A program made the translations under genes and the position numbers. DNA of 64,000 nt, taken from Polytrichum commune (taxonomy: Eukaryota; Streptophyta; Polytrichopsida; Polytrichales; Polytrichaceae). Under the pieces are notes generated by a model, which saw only the letters and a list, made by a program, of their open reading frames with translations, was not told where the DNA came from and searched no databases. Location: NCBI GenBank assembly GCA_950295325.1, contig OX485805.1, forward strand, positions 31,669,501-31,733,500, given 5' to 3'. How positions within the stretch are numbered: the first letter of the stretch is position 1; each line of letters starts with the position of its first letter. Of this stretch, positions 44,840 through 62,100 are shown piece after piece.

Positions 44840-47800
44840 CTGGGGGTTGAAGGTGACCTCAACATGTGTCACATCCACTAATTGGCTATATGATACTATT
44901 TGTCAACATAAGTAACTTTCTTAAGTGAAACCGTATTTACATTATAATATTTAGCATAGCACATTGGAATACTTGAGATGATAGTATTGCATTTTTAATT
45001 TGCAAAGAGAAGTTATTATTAAGCATACTAGTGGTAAGTGTCAAGTGTTTGAATTTTAGTATGCAAGAGGAAGATATTCTTGAGCATACCCATGCTTAGA
45101 TATTAGTAAGTGTAATTGAACAACAAGTGTCATGAGGTAACACTAATGACGAAGTTGTTGATCATTAGCTTAACTTAACGTACACCTTAAAATAGGGTAA
45201 GTGACACTATTACACTTGTGACACTAAATACCATAAGTGTTGTAGAGCTTGAGTTGAGACTTCTAACCTATAAGTTTTTGGAGTCCAATATTGGAGGTGA
45301 CAAGCTTTTATCCAACATTGACATTATTTCAATTGTGATGAGGGGTTCATAACATCACACAACCTACTACCCTTGTGCCCTTTCTAAAAGGAGCGGGGAG
45401 GGCAAAAGTATGGAGATAGGTTAAACATTCTTGTTGACACATGGCTAGCAAGCTAGCTACTACACCTTTTACACTTGTTGCTATGGGTTGAAAGTTTGCG
45501 TGGGTAGAAAATATTGTGGCCCATTGTATTTATGCGTGGGTGGAGAATCAGGGTGGCTAATAATTGATTTAAAAGATTTACAATCAAACTTAAAATGATG
45601 AAATATTACCAAATCATGATATTTCAATATTATAATGATGTTATATTTCTCGACCCACAATAATTCATGTACGTGTAGAAAATTTGACTTCTATAATCTT
45701 AGTTTTGAACATACAATAATGTGCACTCAAAAATGGTGAGTCAAGAAAAGTTACATTGGTCAAAATCACTATGGTTTGAAAAAATTACAGTGGGACACAA
45801 TAATAGATGTAGAAAGTGTAGTTGCTAAACATGGCTAGCTAGTTGGCAACACATGTTGGTCTTACCCTTTTAGTTTTTGCAACAAACCTTATTTCAATGT
45901 GCTTGCCAAGTTTTCCAATGTGCCGATTTTTGCAATCCATTAGGCAGCTACCAATTTAAACGTCACATTGTGAGCAATATTCAAGCACAGTTATGCTCAT
46001 ATTGTAAAGAAGAAGACCAAGAATAAAAAGGGGAATAATGCCCGGCAAAGTCCCATTCCCATGGTGCATTGACCTACAACTGAGTAATGTATTGCCCTAT
46101 AACAATACATTACTCAGTTGTGTGCCCCGAATAAATATGGCTTCACGTTTGCATCACTCCAAGAATATGCCAGAACCATCTCAAAGTCAACCTGAAACAA
46201 TTTGTCAAAGATGTAAATTGTGCAACCGATCTAGACTCAACAATTGTGATGGAGACCTGACTTTGTGCAAATCCCAGAGTCCTTCTCCATCACTACTTCG
46301 AGCAACATCCTGCATTTTAAAAATAGTCCTACCAAAAAACCGAAGACCTTCAAAGGTTTGCAGATTTGACTATCAGAAGGAAACTTCAAAAGCTCCAGTT
46401 GCTTTGAAGATCTTCTGAGATGCAGATTCTTCCTCTTGTGGGCTCTTGATGTTCAAGGTAAATCTGTCCACAAGGCAAAAGCATGCAATGTGCACCTACA
46501 CAGAGTTGTGTGCATTAAGTAATCAAATCTGATTGTATCAAGTAAACAAACCTCTGCACACACAAATTTTACAATGTGTGTCATTCACCAAGTATTGGTG
46601 GATTCTTAGACTTAGAGAATCATAGGCTATCATATTTTGTTCATCAAAATTCCCCCAAGCCTCCTGTAGATAAGATTTTTTCTTACCCATCTTCAACACA
46701 TTGCCTGTTGTTTTTCTTACCCCAGAAGCTGAGGTGAAATGCCAGGTGCCTCAGGAATCATCTGAACCAGGATTCGACTCGAGCCACAGATTTAATTACT
46801 TGGTACACACAACTCTACACACACAAATCTTACACTCTCATTCTTTGTGTGCATCATTGACCTCAAAATTTCTACCACTATGATTGTATGGAAACATGCA
46901 AACAATCATTGCATCCCGTGAATATCAAACAAGCCTTTGAAGCAGTGGGTATTATTCCTTGTGAACCATATCTTTGCTCAAGTTTTGGTAGTGTATGCAG
47001 CAGACCCTGGCCATCCCTCTGCTGGTGACATGGGTGACCCCAGAAACCATGCCCAAAGTGGCCGAGCTGAAAAGTGGCCGAGTGGCCGAGCTGAAAATGA
47101 GATAGCAGGGGGAAAAATACTCAACAAAGAATTGTTCTTGACAAGCCACAAAACAAGAGCTCAAGGATTTTGACTACATGTTTGTTGTAGTGATTCCACA
47201 TGGGATCCATTAAGGCAACATCTAGGAGTTGTTGACTAATAAGTTTAAGCTCCCAAGTTGAGAGCTCTAGTGTAAAGTGGATTGGAGTGAACAAATATGT
47301 GCAAGGGATCCCCCGCCAATGCCAAGTCTTCTTCATTCAAGGTCTCAACCTCAAGTGTAAAGGGGGCCTAAATTCAACCAATACCATGAAACCATGACCA
47401 ATGAGGAATACACTACAAATGTAATACACTACAATTTTCAGTGCCACCTTTTATCTTTAACACTAAGATCGAATTCACACACAATACAAGAGATTGAGAC
47501 CTTGAATTCACGGAATAAGAACAAATGTTGCGGGTACAAGCTTGTGGGTTCTTGAATGGGTGTCACCTTAAAGAAGCATATTCTTCAACATCTGAAACAT
47601 GTGGCTGCTTGCTGCATGCTGTATATCGTTCTGGTGGGAGGCCACTTCCAGAGTTGCAAATTGAATTTAACAAAATAGTATTTGACTTGCAGTCTACAAC
47701 AGAGTCTGATTCTTGAGCCTCCTACATCTCTGAAAACCAGTAACATCACAAGAGATTTTACATTAGGGGCTCTAGCAATTTGGGGGAATTCATTTTTACT

Positions 47801-48060
47801 TGTAGGGCAACATCCATGATGATAATTGACACTTGGAAAAGCTCAGACTACTGTTGGAAGTGGGTACTTGTGGTAAGATGGGAGGTGGCTCCTCCAACTT
47901 TGCTGGGATATGATGGAAACACTGAGATGTTGGAGAAGGTGAACCTACTGTCAGTCAAGTTTCCCAAATAACATATTCCAACGGTCACCTTGGACCACTT
48001 TGGCCTGTTGTTGAGTGTTCATGTCTGCAAAAGCAGATGATTTCATTGGGAAAGGTTCTG
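44840..48060. other. intergenic, no gene recognised
   Basis: The 46038-46418 and 46937-47173 open frames have no recognisable domain and lack splice partners. Relatives of family A words (ACACTAAATACCATAAGTGT) occur at about 45222. The last few hundred bases before 48066 should include the MSI1 3' UTR; the terminator cannot be placed. Confidence 0.4.
46076..46121. repeat. perfect 19-bp hairpin
   Basis: ACAACTGAGTAATGTATTG, an 8-base spacer CCCTATAA, then the exact inverse CAATACATTACTCAGTTGT. A chance perfect 19-bp stem with so short a loop is unlikely. It may be a tiny palindromic insertion or a small-RNA hairpin, but the arms are shorter than a typical plant miRNA precursor. Confidence 0.7.
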
Positions 48061-48065
48061 GGCCA

Positions 48066-52262
<4,197 letters not shown>

Positions 52263-52416
52263 TTACCTTTAAAAAAAAAAAAACCCTAACTAATAAACTA
52301 CCCCCCCGCAATGCAATACAATTCACGCTTGACTCAACTCAACTCCCGTCACCAACAAAGTAAGGCAATCCTCTCCGAAGCTCCCAGACTGCCAGAGCGC
52401 GAGATGGAGAGCAATC

Positions 52417-52462
52417 GAGAGAGAGAAAGAGAGCGAGAGATAGAGCGAGAAAGCGAGGGAAA
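52417..52462. repeat. GA/CT microsatellite in the MSI1 leader
   Basis: An imperfect GAGA run (CT-rich on the gene strand) about 155 bp upstream of the MSI1 start codon. Such CT-rich tracts are common in plant 5' leaders. No TATA box is evident nearby; the transcription start cannot be placed from the sequence. Confidence 0.5.
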
Positions 52463-52589
52463 CAAGTCCACATCCGTTTGCTTCCTTCCCGCCACCGCAG
52501 GTTCCTTTGCCGCGAGTTCAAATGGAGCTCTCCCTTTCTTCTTCACCCGCTTTTCCCTCTACATCAGGTTAAGTAACGGAACGGCACGA

Positions 52590-52735
52590 TGGTGTCAACT
52601 AAGATAAGTTGGTAGGTGCACTAATAGTTCACCTAAGTATTATGTGTGGAACTTAGCATGAGTTGGAGTCACAAGTGGCTATAACTTTGTATTGAGAACA
52701 TGAGTTTTTAGTTGCATATTGTGACTACACTAAGG
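52590..52735. repeat. fragment of the ~500-bp dispersed repeat
   Basis: Shares ATGATGTCAACTAAG-type words, GGTAGGTGCACNAATA, AAGTATTA, GGAACTTA and GAGTTGGAGT...GGCTATAA with units at 55.8, 57.2, 57.75 and 62.9 kb, in the same order. Non-coding. Confidence 0.6.
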
Positions 52736-52737
52736 GC

Positions 52738-53345
52738 CGCTTCACACTATGGCCGTCCAAGTCCATAGTGTTGTGGGGTTGAATGGCCAAACTTTGTTGA
52801 GAGTCCAAAGAAGTGGGCTGAAAATAGCCAATGAAATATAGGAATTGGAGCCTTCGGATGGCCATAGTGTGAAGCCTTCAAAGGCCAAGCCCAAAGTCCA
52901 AACTTATTCCAAGCATCCCACTTTATTCCCTGTCCAAAACAACCCCTCCAATCTAACAGCCAAGAGTTTTTAGTCACAAATGGCTATATCCTTATAATGA
53001 GAACATGAGTTTTTAGTTACATATCGTAACTACACTGAAGGTCACTTCACACTATGGCCATCCAAGTCAAGAGGCCATCGGATTGAATGCTCAAATTTTG
53101 TTGAGAGTCCAAAGAAATGGATTGAAAATAGCCAATGAAATATAGGAATTGGAGCCTTTAGGCGGGTATGGTGTGAAGCCTCCAACGGCCAAGCACAAAG
53201 TCGAAACCTTTAGCCATGAACTCCTACGGCCTCTTGACTTGGACGGCCATAGTGTGAAGCTTCCGATGGCCAAGCCCAAAGTCCAAACTTATTCCAAACA
53301 TCCCGCTTTATTCCCTGCCTAAAACAATCCCTTTGATCTAACACC
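52738..53345. mobile_element. MITE family D, two copies with TTCACACTATGGCC ends
   Basis: One copy spans about 52740-52876: GCTTCACACTATGGCC at the left and the inverse of GGCTTCACACTATGGCCATC at the right. A second spans about 53047-53263, with ends CTTCACACTATGGCCATCCA and, inverted, CTTCACACTATGGCCGTCCA, extending about 32 bp into CAAGTCAAGAGGCC. Both share the interior GAAAATAGCCAATGAAATAT and the same flank (CCAAGCCCAAAGTCCAAACT). Open frames on the minus strand here only reflect the repeat. Confidence 0.75.
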
Positions 53346-56057
53346 CAAGATCTTGTCAGATTTTTATTTGTTATAAAAAATAAAAGATCGACGGCCTCTT
53401 GATCATAGTTTGGGTTTCCATTCCTGTCCGACCCAAACTTCCTTTGAGAGTTCGTCGCCTTCTTAAAAAAGTATTGCCATGTACACATTTTGAAGGGTGA
53501 TGACCTTTGGACTCTAGCCTCTAGTGTGAAGGGTCGAGAGGCCAAATTCTTGGTTTCTTGCAATCTAATTGGTGGAAATCGACAACCTTTTGACCTTCGG
53601 CCATAATGTGAAGCAACCCTAATTGTATTTAGTGTCACCAATACTATTTGTCTCACTTGATACTAATTGTAAATTGCAGGTGTAGTGTCACCAACACTAA
53701 ATGTAAACCTAACATTATTTCTTATTCCTTGTTGGGCATTATAGATTTATAGTGTTGGCATTAGAGTCATTCTTCAACCAAATTTCTACCATGACAGTAA
53801 TTTATTACATGAATGTTATTATGCATAATGCACCAAAAGTGGATGAATTGAAAGCAAATTGGGATGATAATATTTGTAGACTGGTTCACAAATTTAGATT
53901 CTGGATATGACCAAAAATTAGGGAAACAATCAAGGAAGGCTTAAAAGGTGATTCATATATCATCTAGGTGTCTCATATAAGTTTTATCGGGACAATCACG
54001 TGATCATTTCAAGGTAGTTCAAGATTAATAGTAACAAATTGTTCTTTTTAACATTAAAAAATCAAAATCACTCAATCACAATACATGCAATTTGCGATAG
54101 TCACTTTACCTCATACTATTTGCCCTAGCAATAATTTGGCACTAAGTTCATTTTGAATGGACCAAGTACAATGCATGAGCATAAGCACAACCCATCAGTA
54201 ATAGTCTTGCATTAATATCTTATTTGAGTCTTGTTACCAAACCCAAGGGCACTTTGGTGTAGTTAAAAGTCTTGTGTTGATTAAATCTTTTAGTTATAAC
54301 TTGAAAAGGCAGTGTGATCATCCTTCCAAGATTCTCCGTTTTACTTCATGAGTTTTTAATTCAACTACACGGTTTGGCAATGGTCTCTACCAAATCTCAG
54401 TCATTTTATTTCTCTTGGATATAGTCTTCTAAGTCTCTTGAGTTCTTTAGTGAAATTTTCATAGTCCATGGTCTTTACAAGTTAATTTTTCTATTGTCGT
54501 AGACTATTGATGTTCCAACTTTTTTCTTCTCCAAACAATCTTGTGGTAACAATCAAGTTCAAATTTGTTAATGCAACAATGACATCCACTATTATTTAAG
54601 AATGAGTCCTATGAATCCTATCCAGTTTAAAATTATTGCAAGACAATTGTCTCCACTAGGACTACTCATTGGCTCATTCGATATCGTCCTTCCATGACAT
54701 TGATGAAGCATTCATGTTAAATTTTGAAACCAACTATTTTATGATGACATTGAAGTTTGGATACTTGAATTAATCTTGTGTTTGTAATCAATTACTCACT
54801 CCATATCAAACAACTGCCTCTCTTCATGGGTCAATGTAATTTCACATCAAGTTAATAGTTTCAGACCATCATAGTTTAGAATTCTCACAACTATTTTGAA
54901 TCGAACTTTGCACAAACAATTGTTTGTGTATTCAATTGTACACACTGTGTATTTCCCTTTCAGATTGCTAACACAATGACTCAATCACAAAACCATTCAA
55001 CTTTACATATTATTCGTTGTGACTTACTTACCTTGATTATGAGATGATGATTTGGCCAATATACCATTCTAGTTGCTAGCAATTACATACAATCATTCAC
55101 ATACAATTGGTTGAACGATTCCAATTAAACATAGCCAATTTAATCATCACACCGACACAAACATTATGAAGTTCCTCTCTCAAGATTGCAAACGCATGAT
55201 TTAACCAAATCGTACACATACCATAGTCTCACATATAGAATTTGATCAACATAAAGTCATTGCAAATTAATCTTATAATCACATACACAAAGTGTTATGC
55301 AGTTAATGGCCCAATGAATCACTCTTCATCAAAATTATTTATAAATATTCATTAGTTCCCACAACTAGAATAAGACCAAAGTAATAGAATCAATCTTTGA
55401 TCCTTCACGTTCTTGACAAGATATTGGCCCTCCTAGCCAAAAAAAGAATAGAAAAAACAAACAAACAAACAAACAAATAAAACTATAGAAAAGATGGTGA
55501 GAGTTGCTCTCCAAAATAATCCTTTTTTTCTCAACATTTTTTCAATCCCTTTACATATGTTTTTTTAGGGTGATAATTCCTCCTATTCGACCATAGTCCC
55601 GTGAGATCTCTCTTTCTCTATCTCTTGGGCTATGGCCCAAATTTGGCACATGTTAATTAAATGTTGAGTTTCTTTTAACATATTTTCATATTTTTTTCTT
55701 ATTGGAGCAAAATCCCAAAAAATTGACTCCACAAGAACTTTCTTCCATCTTCGCATGCTATGTACTCTGCATTAATCTTGACAAACACAAACATAACGAT
55801 GATGCCACCTAAGTTGGAAGGTGCACCCAATATCACATAAGTATTACCATGGAACTTATCATAAGTTGGAGTTACCATTGCTATTATAACATTATAATGA
55901 GAATGGCAATTTCTAGTTAGTAATCATAATGAATGATCTAAGAGCACAAGGGTTGTCATAAATTGGTTTTTTTTTCACCCATCAAGGCAAATCATCATTC
56001 ATCATTTCCATAATTTTGTTTATGAGTTTATTGATTATGATTGATAACCTACTTGAG
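53346..56057. other. intergenic, repeats; no gene
   Basis: 53625-53735 matches 16675-16790 (TTTAGTGTCACCAAT ... AATTGTAAA). From about 54200 to 55640 the sequence has scattered words such as ATAGTCTTC, CCATGGTCT, CCATAGTCC and GGCTATGGCC, in the style of 19.4-20.6 and 34.9-36.6 kb, and may be a third remnant of the same kind. An AAAC microsatellite lies at about 55455-55475. A fragment of the ~500-bp repeat lies at about 55700-55950. Confidence 0.4.
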
Positions 56058-56059
56058 TA

Positions 56060-57001
56060 CCGTACGTTAAGGGCAGCTTCGGCACAAAATAATTCTAAAA
56101 ATAGACGCCGAAAAATTTGGAATATTATTGGCATTTTTTGCCGAATATAAAATTAATTATTTTTCAAAATTGCCGAAAAGTAAGAAATTTTTACTTCTCA
56201 CTAGAGTTTTACTTACAGTGGAAGCATATGTGAATTTTGAAAGAGAGAAGGTGCTCCTTTTGTAATCAAGCTCACTTACATTAGTCCACAAAGAATATGG
56301 GTTAAGAAGTAGCAAGACTCTAGGTGAGGCTTTTCAAATGTGTTGTACACAAATTTTTGGAGTCCAATTGAGCATAGAAGATGAAGTTTTATAGAATTTT
56401 GTCCAACTAACAAAAGTTGAGAAATCAATCCTTCTTCCACCTCCAATAAGTTTTGTGTCAAAATAAGTCTTTATGCAAAAGATATGGACAAAACATTGCA
56501 GCCGTGTAAAGATCAAAAAATTAAAATGCGTTCATAACAGTTTTTCGGAGCTCATTTGTGCATAGAAGATCAACTTTTTTGGAATTTTGTTGGTCTAAGA
56601 AAAGTTTACAAATCAAGTAATCTTTCACCTCCAACAAATTTTATGTCATTTGAAGACTCTATGCAAATGTTATGCGAGTTATAAAAATGAAGTCTAACTC
56701 GGTGCTTCACCTCAAAGTTTACATATCCCATATACATTGTTGAACACAACTCCACTCTACTTGCATAAAGCACAGAGCATTCTCTACTCTTCACTCACAT
56801 CTTACTTGTCATTCAATGCAAGAGAGATGTACAAGATATAAGCTTAAATAGAAAATTAAAAATGAATTTAAGCTGAATTTTTAAAATTAAAAGAGAAAAT
56901 TGCCGAAAACATTAATATATTATTTCTAGGTGCTGAACACTGTTTTTTTACTTTTAATAATTATTCGGCAAGAGAGCGCCGAAGCTGCCCTTAACGTACG
57001 G
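56060..57001. mobile_element. 942-bp non-autonomous inverted-repeat element, TA target
   Basis: The ends are perfect inverses for at least 24 bp (CCGTACGTTAAGGGCAGCTT and CGGC inward). TA flanks both sides (56058-56059, 57002-57003). The host sequence, a ~500-bp repeat, exists without the insertion at about 58010, with a single TA. Inside, two diverged tandem copies of a ~185-bp segment lie near 56340-56500 and 56530-56690 (GCATAGAAGAT ... CACCTCCAA). It has no transposase frame, so it depends on another element, probably Tc1/mariner-like by target choice. Confidence 0.85.
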
Positions 57002-57045
57002 TAGTGAATGAAGAGATGCAAGAGTGGCGATACTCTCCTCTTGTT

Positions 57046-58300
57046 GGTTATCTAGTTTGTAAATAATTGCACAATGTTGTCTTATTGGCGTTGGTGAAAA
57101 TTTAATGCATAAATAATCAATGTGAATTGTGCTCTAATTGCGAGTTCAAATGCAATTTTCTTCCATCTTCACGTGCTTTCGCTTTATATTAACCTTGAAA
57201 AAGCATAAATGGAATGATGATGTCAACTAAGCTAGTAGGTGGAGTTGGTAGTCACTCATCCAATCGTATAAAGGTTATCAATACTCATCACACTTTACAT
57301 CAATGAAGACAAATGTCATCCACAATTCTCATAAGAAGAAGAAGAAAAAAAACTTCGGTCTCCGGAGGAGACCGACGTGAATTAAGTGTCTGTTCGATCC
57401 ACCCCCAATCCGATGCCCACAGGACAAAGGTATGGAAGTACAGATCTACTCCTCCCTTTCGAGAGTAGACACTACAATTCTCATATATTATCCATGAGCC
57501 GATTGGCTATATTAATAACCAACAAGAGAGAGTGGAAGATGATTTGCAAGAGCAACAAGTCATCCACTATCTCTCTTGTTGGTTATCTAGTTCATAAACA
57601 ATTGCACTAGTGTATTTGACCTAGTGGTGTGGGTGGGAAATTAATGTGGAAATCATCAATGTGAATCATGATCTAATTGTGAGTTCAAATGCAATTTTCT
57701 TCCATCTTCACTAGCCTTTTGCTATGCATTATCCCTGACAAGCACAAATATAATGATGATATTACCTAAGATGGTAGGTGCACCAATATCACCGAAGTAT
57801 TAGTATGGAACATATTTACAACTTGGAGTTACAGTTGGCTACAAATTTATAATGATGCAAATGTTACTTAAATATCAAAGGTAACCACTCATCTAAGAGC
57901 ATTAAGGTTATCAAAACTCATCATTTTCCTACCATTGAGATCAAATATTATCCATAATTCCCACATTATGTCAATGAGCCGATCAATTATGGATGTTAAC
58001 CTAGTTGAGTAGGTGGATCACAAGTTGCAAGAGTGGTGAGTCATCCACTCTCCCCTCTTTGGTTATCTAGTGCATAAATGATTCCACTATGTTGTCTTGT
58101 TGGCGTGGGTGGAAAATTGACGTGAAATAATCAATGTGACTTACGCTCTAATTGTGAGTTTGAATGTAGTTTTCTACTACCTTCAGGCGTTTCCTCCCTT
58201 TGCATCACCCTTGACAAGCATAAACAAAACGACAATGTCACCTTGATAGGTACACCAATATCACCTATTAGTGTGAAGAATTAGATGGAAATAATCAAAG
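57046..58300 (+). repeat. tandem copies of a ~500-bp repeat
   Basis: Units start with GGTTATCTAG at 57046, 57581 and 58061. Each continues through TTGCAC, CAATGTGAAT, GAGTTCAAATGCAATTTTCT, CCATCTTCA and a TGACAAGCA word, then AATGATGAT and GGTAGGTGCACCAATA. The units differ by indels. Single fragments occur at 52.6, 55.7 and 62.9 kb. Non-coding. Confidence 0.7.
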
Positions 58301-59125
58301 TGCCATTCTAATAGGCTATTGCTCATTGTTTAATGGTAAATAACGGTTGGGTTTTTACCTAAACCTAATCCTCTTACTTAGGAACCAAAGGGCATATCTC
58401 TTCCATATTGGATATTCCCATTTGGACGTACCAAATCATGCAATAATATGCCCTTATTGGATGCCTCCACGTGGCTCACTTCTTAAGTGTTTTTAGGGTT
58501 TGCATGAACGGGCCTTAAGTATGGCCCTCTCCTTTTCCTATATACTATGTAGGTATTTGTCAAGTCTATTGGTATAGCTGGCATTAGGTGTATTGTATGG
58601 TTATCAATCATTTCAATTGTACTCAAACCATTTTGAACTTCTATACTTGTATGTCTTGCACATATATAAGGTAATATGAAGAGAGCTGGGCTTTTCTTGA
58701 GCCGTTCTATGCTTACTATCAAGCTTAGTCCGTTCTTATAACATCCTCTTATTCAGAGGCCAAATCATTCTTCAACATATCAATGTACCTTTTTTGAAAA
58801 CCTAGGAGGGTGGGTGGGAGCAAGCTCCATGACCCAACTATTTGCAAAGCTACCCTCTTACCATAGTCATTGTCTCTACACTGCTTGCATCTAAGAAAGT
58901 GTTACGATATGAAAGTAGTCTATACAACTCACAATGTAACTTTTCATTTCACTCTTGTAGAAAAACTTCTTTACACATCCATATCAAGTTCAGAAAGGTA
59001 AGAGACAAGCTCAACAAATACTTCAAAGTTCTACCAAAAATCAGATTATGTTATGCGTTCCTCATACCATTGGAATACATACGCATAAGTATAATCATAA
59101 TGCACATACTATTTTTGATCAAAGA
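58301..59125. other. intergenic, no gene seen
   Basis: No reading frame here has recognisable features; the 58483-58722 and 58842-59144 frames are AT-rich and without domain. No repeat boundary is obvious until the TA at 59126. Confidence 0.4.
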
Positions 59126-59127
59126 TA

Positions 59128-62100
59128 CAGTCCTACCTCTTTAATATGACACGTTTGGGAAACGAGAAAAGGTCGTATTATCGAGGTATCACATATTCAA
59201 TAATATGACAAATTGGACCTGGTTGTCACAATAACGAGGTACTTCATAAAAACACACTTGAGATATTTTGCCATATATAAAAATGAGTATTCTTTCAAAT
59301 GTATTACAAATATGCAAATTCTCCTCACTAAACCTATGTGGACTTGAAGAAGGAATCAATAGTCCGCTGATGTTGCCACTTCAAGTTAGCAACATATATC
59401 TTATTGAGCTTCTCTATTATGCCCTGCAATTTCATCAGATTTGCGGGAGTGAAGTCTAATGAATTGTCCATAAAAAATGTAGCTAATAGCTCAACATGTT
59501 GTTGAGCATCCGTTAGTTTCACAATAGGTGTAGGTCTCTCATCAACATCTAAAGGGTTTACGGTCTCAGCAGTAAGGTCCAAACTAGCTGGCTCTATTCT
59601 CTGTCTTAAGGCCATATCAACCAGCTCTGACATGCAATATTCAACCTTAATGATGTCTTCACCTTCCATTACCACATACTCTTCAAATGACATCTCATTT
59701 GATCCAAACTGCAGTTTTGATATAAGAAGGGCTAGGACTTCGGACTCCTTGATCAGTCTCGATTTTTCTCTTTGGTCCTCATTAGCAAAGTGTACACTCC
59801 AATCAGGTGGAAAATTTCTTGATTTTCTCCAACAGTTTCGAATAATCTGAGGATCTATATCTGTCCAAACTTTATAGCTCCAGAGAATTGCTTGTTTAAC
59901 GTTGGGTACAACTTTTCTCAAATCTTGTTGCTGATCTAAATCAAACTGCGATAAAACCCATTCAAGCAACTTGGACTTGTATCGCAATTTGAAAGCATCA
60001 ATTATGCCTTGGTCCAACGGTTGCACTACACTTGTGCAATTAGGAGGCAAAAAAATAATTGTCACATTTGTCATGGGTAATGCCGTAAAACCTGACAAAT
60101 GTTTCTGTTGCATACCAGACAAGGAATGACATGAAGCATTGTCCATAATCAGCAGGATATTACGATCTTGTCCTTTGAAATGGTTGTTAAGCTTTTGCAT
60201 CCAAGTCTCAAAAATATCTGACCTCATCCATGCAGTAGTATTTGCATGCCAATACACAATGTCGGAAGGACTCCATCGACCAAAGCATCTCGGTCGTTGT
60301 GACTTGTGAATTACCAAGAGTTTCAATTCGTCTATACCTGTGGAATTCACTGCAAATGCTAAAGTAAACCGATCCTTTTGTATCTTCATGCCCTTCACCT
60401 TTCCTTATGCAAGAATTTTGGCTAGTTGTGCACGAAAATACAAGCCTGTCTCATCCAGATTATAAACATCTTCAGGTTTGTATGTTGCTAACAATACATG
60501 CATTTGACTCATTGCTTGAGCAACAACTTCTGCATTAGCTTCACCACTCTCTCCATGAAAGTTGACCCTACAAATCAAAGCAAAGGGTTAATTTATTCAC
60601 TCAAAACAACACCTAAAATCTTATGACTTTTTATGCAACAACTTCTGAAACTTACTTCTGAATTTGGTGCCTATTCTTAAACTTCTCGAGCCACCCATTT
60701 GAAAACTTGAATGATTCATATATGCTCACAAATTATGCAATGACTCCAATTTGCTCTAGACATGCTTCTTTGAATTTCTTGGCCTTGCTAACCAAATGCT
60801 CATCTGAAACCGATCCATCTTTACTACGAATCTGCAAATTTATCATAACAATTCAGAGGTTGACCCCAAGCAACATCAAACTCAAAAGCATAGAGTCATA
60901 AGAGATAACAACATTAATATCAAATTGAGATTCAGATAAAAATGTGGACCTGTTTGAACCATGTTAATAGAACGCTCTCAAGCTCTGGATACACTGATGT
61001 CTTCTCTCGCTTCATATCTTTGAGGTTGTCACCAGCCTCCAAGATCCTTGTAGAGTTCTTAAGAATCCGAGAGATAATGTTTCTCTTAACTTCCTTCCCC
61101 TTGTGCCTCTTATTAAAATCAACTCCTATCATTTCTTGAGTCCGATTGGGATTTGATTGGTGAATTTGTACTAGCTCTCTCTTCTCAAATAGAGTTAAAT
61201 ATGTTATCGTTCTCTTCCCATCTAGTTCCATCCTGAAAGGGACAACAATATACCACAATGAAATTATGAAACTGCAATTCAGACATCACCCTTTAAACTA
61301 TTGTAACTCAGTTGATATACATTGAAATCGAGCGAGACTACAACCAAAAGAAGCACAGTGAAAACAACTTTCCAACAATATCCAAAATAGAGTAATCGGA
61401 TTAAAACTCACCTCACAAATTGCAAAACCAAATGGTTGTCTTGAAATCAATATATGGAACTTGAGCAGTTTTCAAATCCACACATCTTTGCCAATACACA
61501 TCTGAAATTGAGCAAAAAAAACCACCAAAAGAAGCGAAATTCTCATAGCTTTCCAAAAATGTAAAGAAGGGTGTAATCGGATAAGAACTGACCTCACAAA
61601 TTGCAAAACCAAATCGATTAATTTCTAGAACTAGGCAACCTTCATATGCTCATAACTTTGTCTATACAACTCGGAATTAAGCAAGACTACCACCAAAAGA
61701 AGCGAAATTTCAATAGCTTTCCAACAATATGCAAAACACATCAATCAGATAAAAATTGATCTAAAATCCTCGAATCCATATTGTGGATGTCAATTTAGGG
61801 TTTAGGGTAAGAGCTGCTGCGAAAAAGACACCAGCTGATGAGTGATGTGAGTGTGAGTAGGGTTTTAGAAAGAGAACCTAGTTCCCATGGTTCTCATGTT
61901 TATTTCATCATTTTACATTTAAACTTTCTTAATCCAAACTTCATATGTATAAGATTTATGAATTTAAAATAAATTATGTATTTATGTATATATAAGTGTG
62001 TGGGGCCCACCATATAAATGCATTTATTAGCTCTATAATATGACATTTGGGGGGGTCTAGGAGTGTCGTATTAACATTGTCATAGTCGTAGTATAGAGGT

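Noticed and set aside
46937-47173. Plus-strand 78-codon frame as a small gene
   Set aside because: It contains a short internal repeat (GRAEKWPS-like), has no domain and is no longer than expected by chance.
52738-53656. Minus-strand frames of 60-148 codons
   Set aside because: They repeat because the underlying MITE is repeated; the frames are not conserved in length or phase between copies.
56071-56990. piggyBac-type element (TTAA next to GGGCAGC ends)
   Set aside because: The inverted repeat continues outward past TTAA to CCGTACG, and the empty site at 58010 shows a TA, not TTAA, target.
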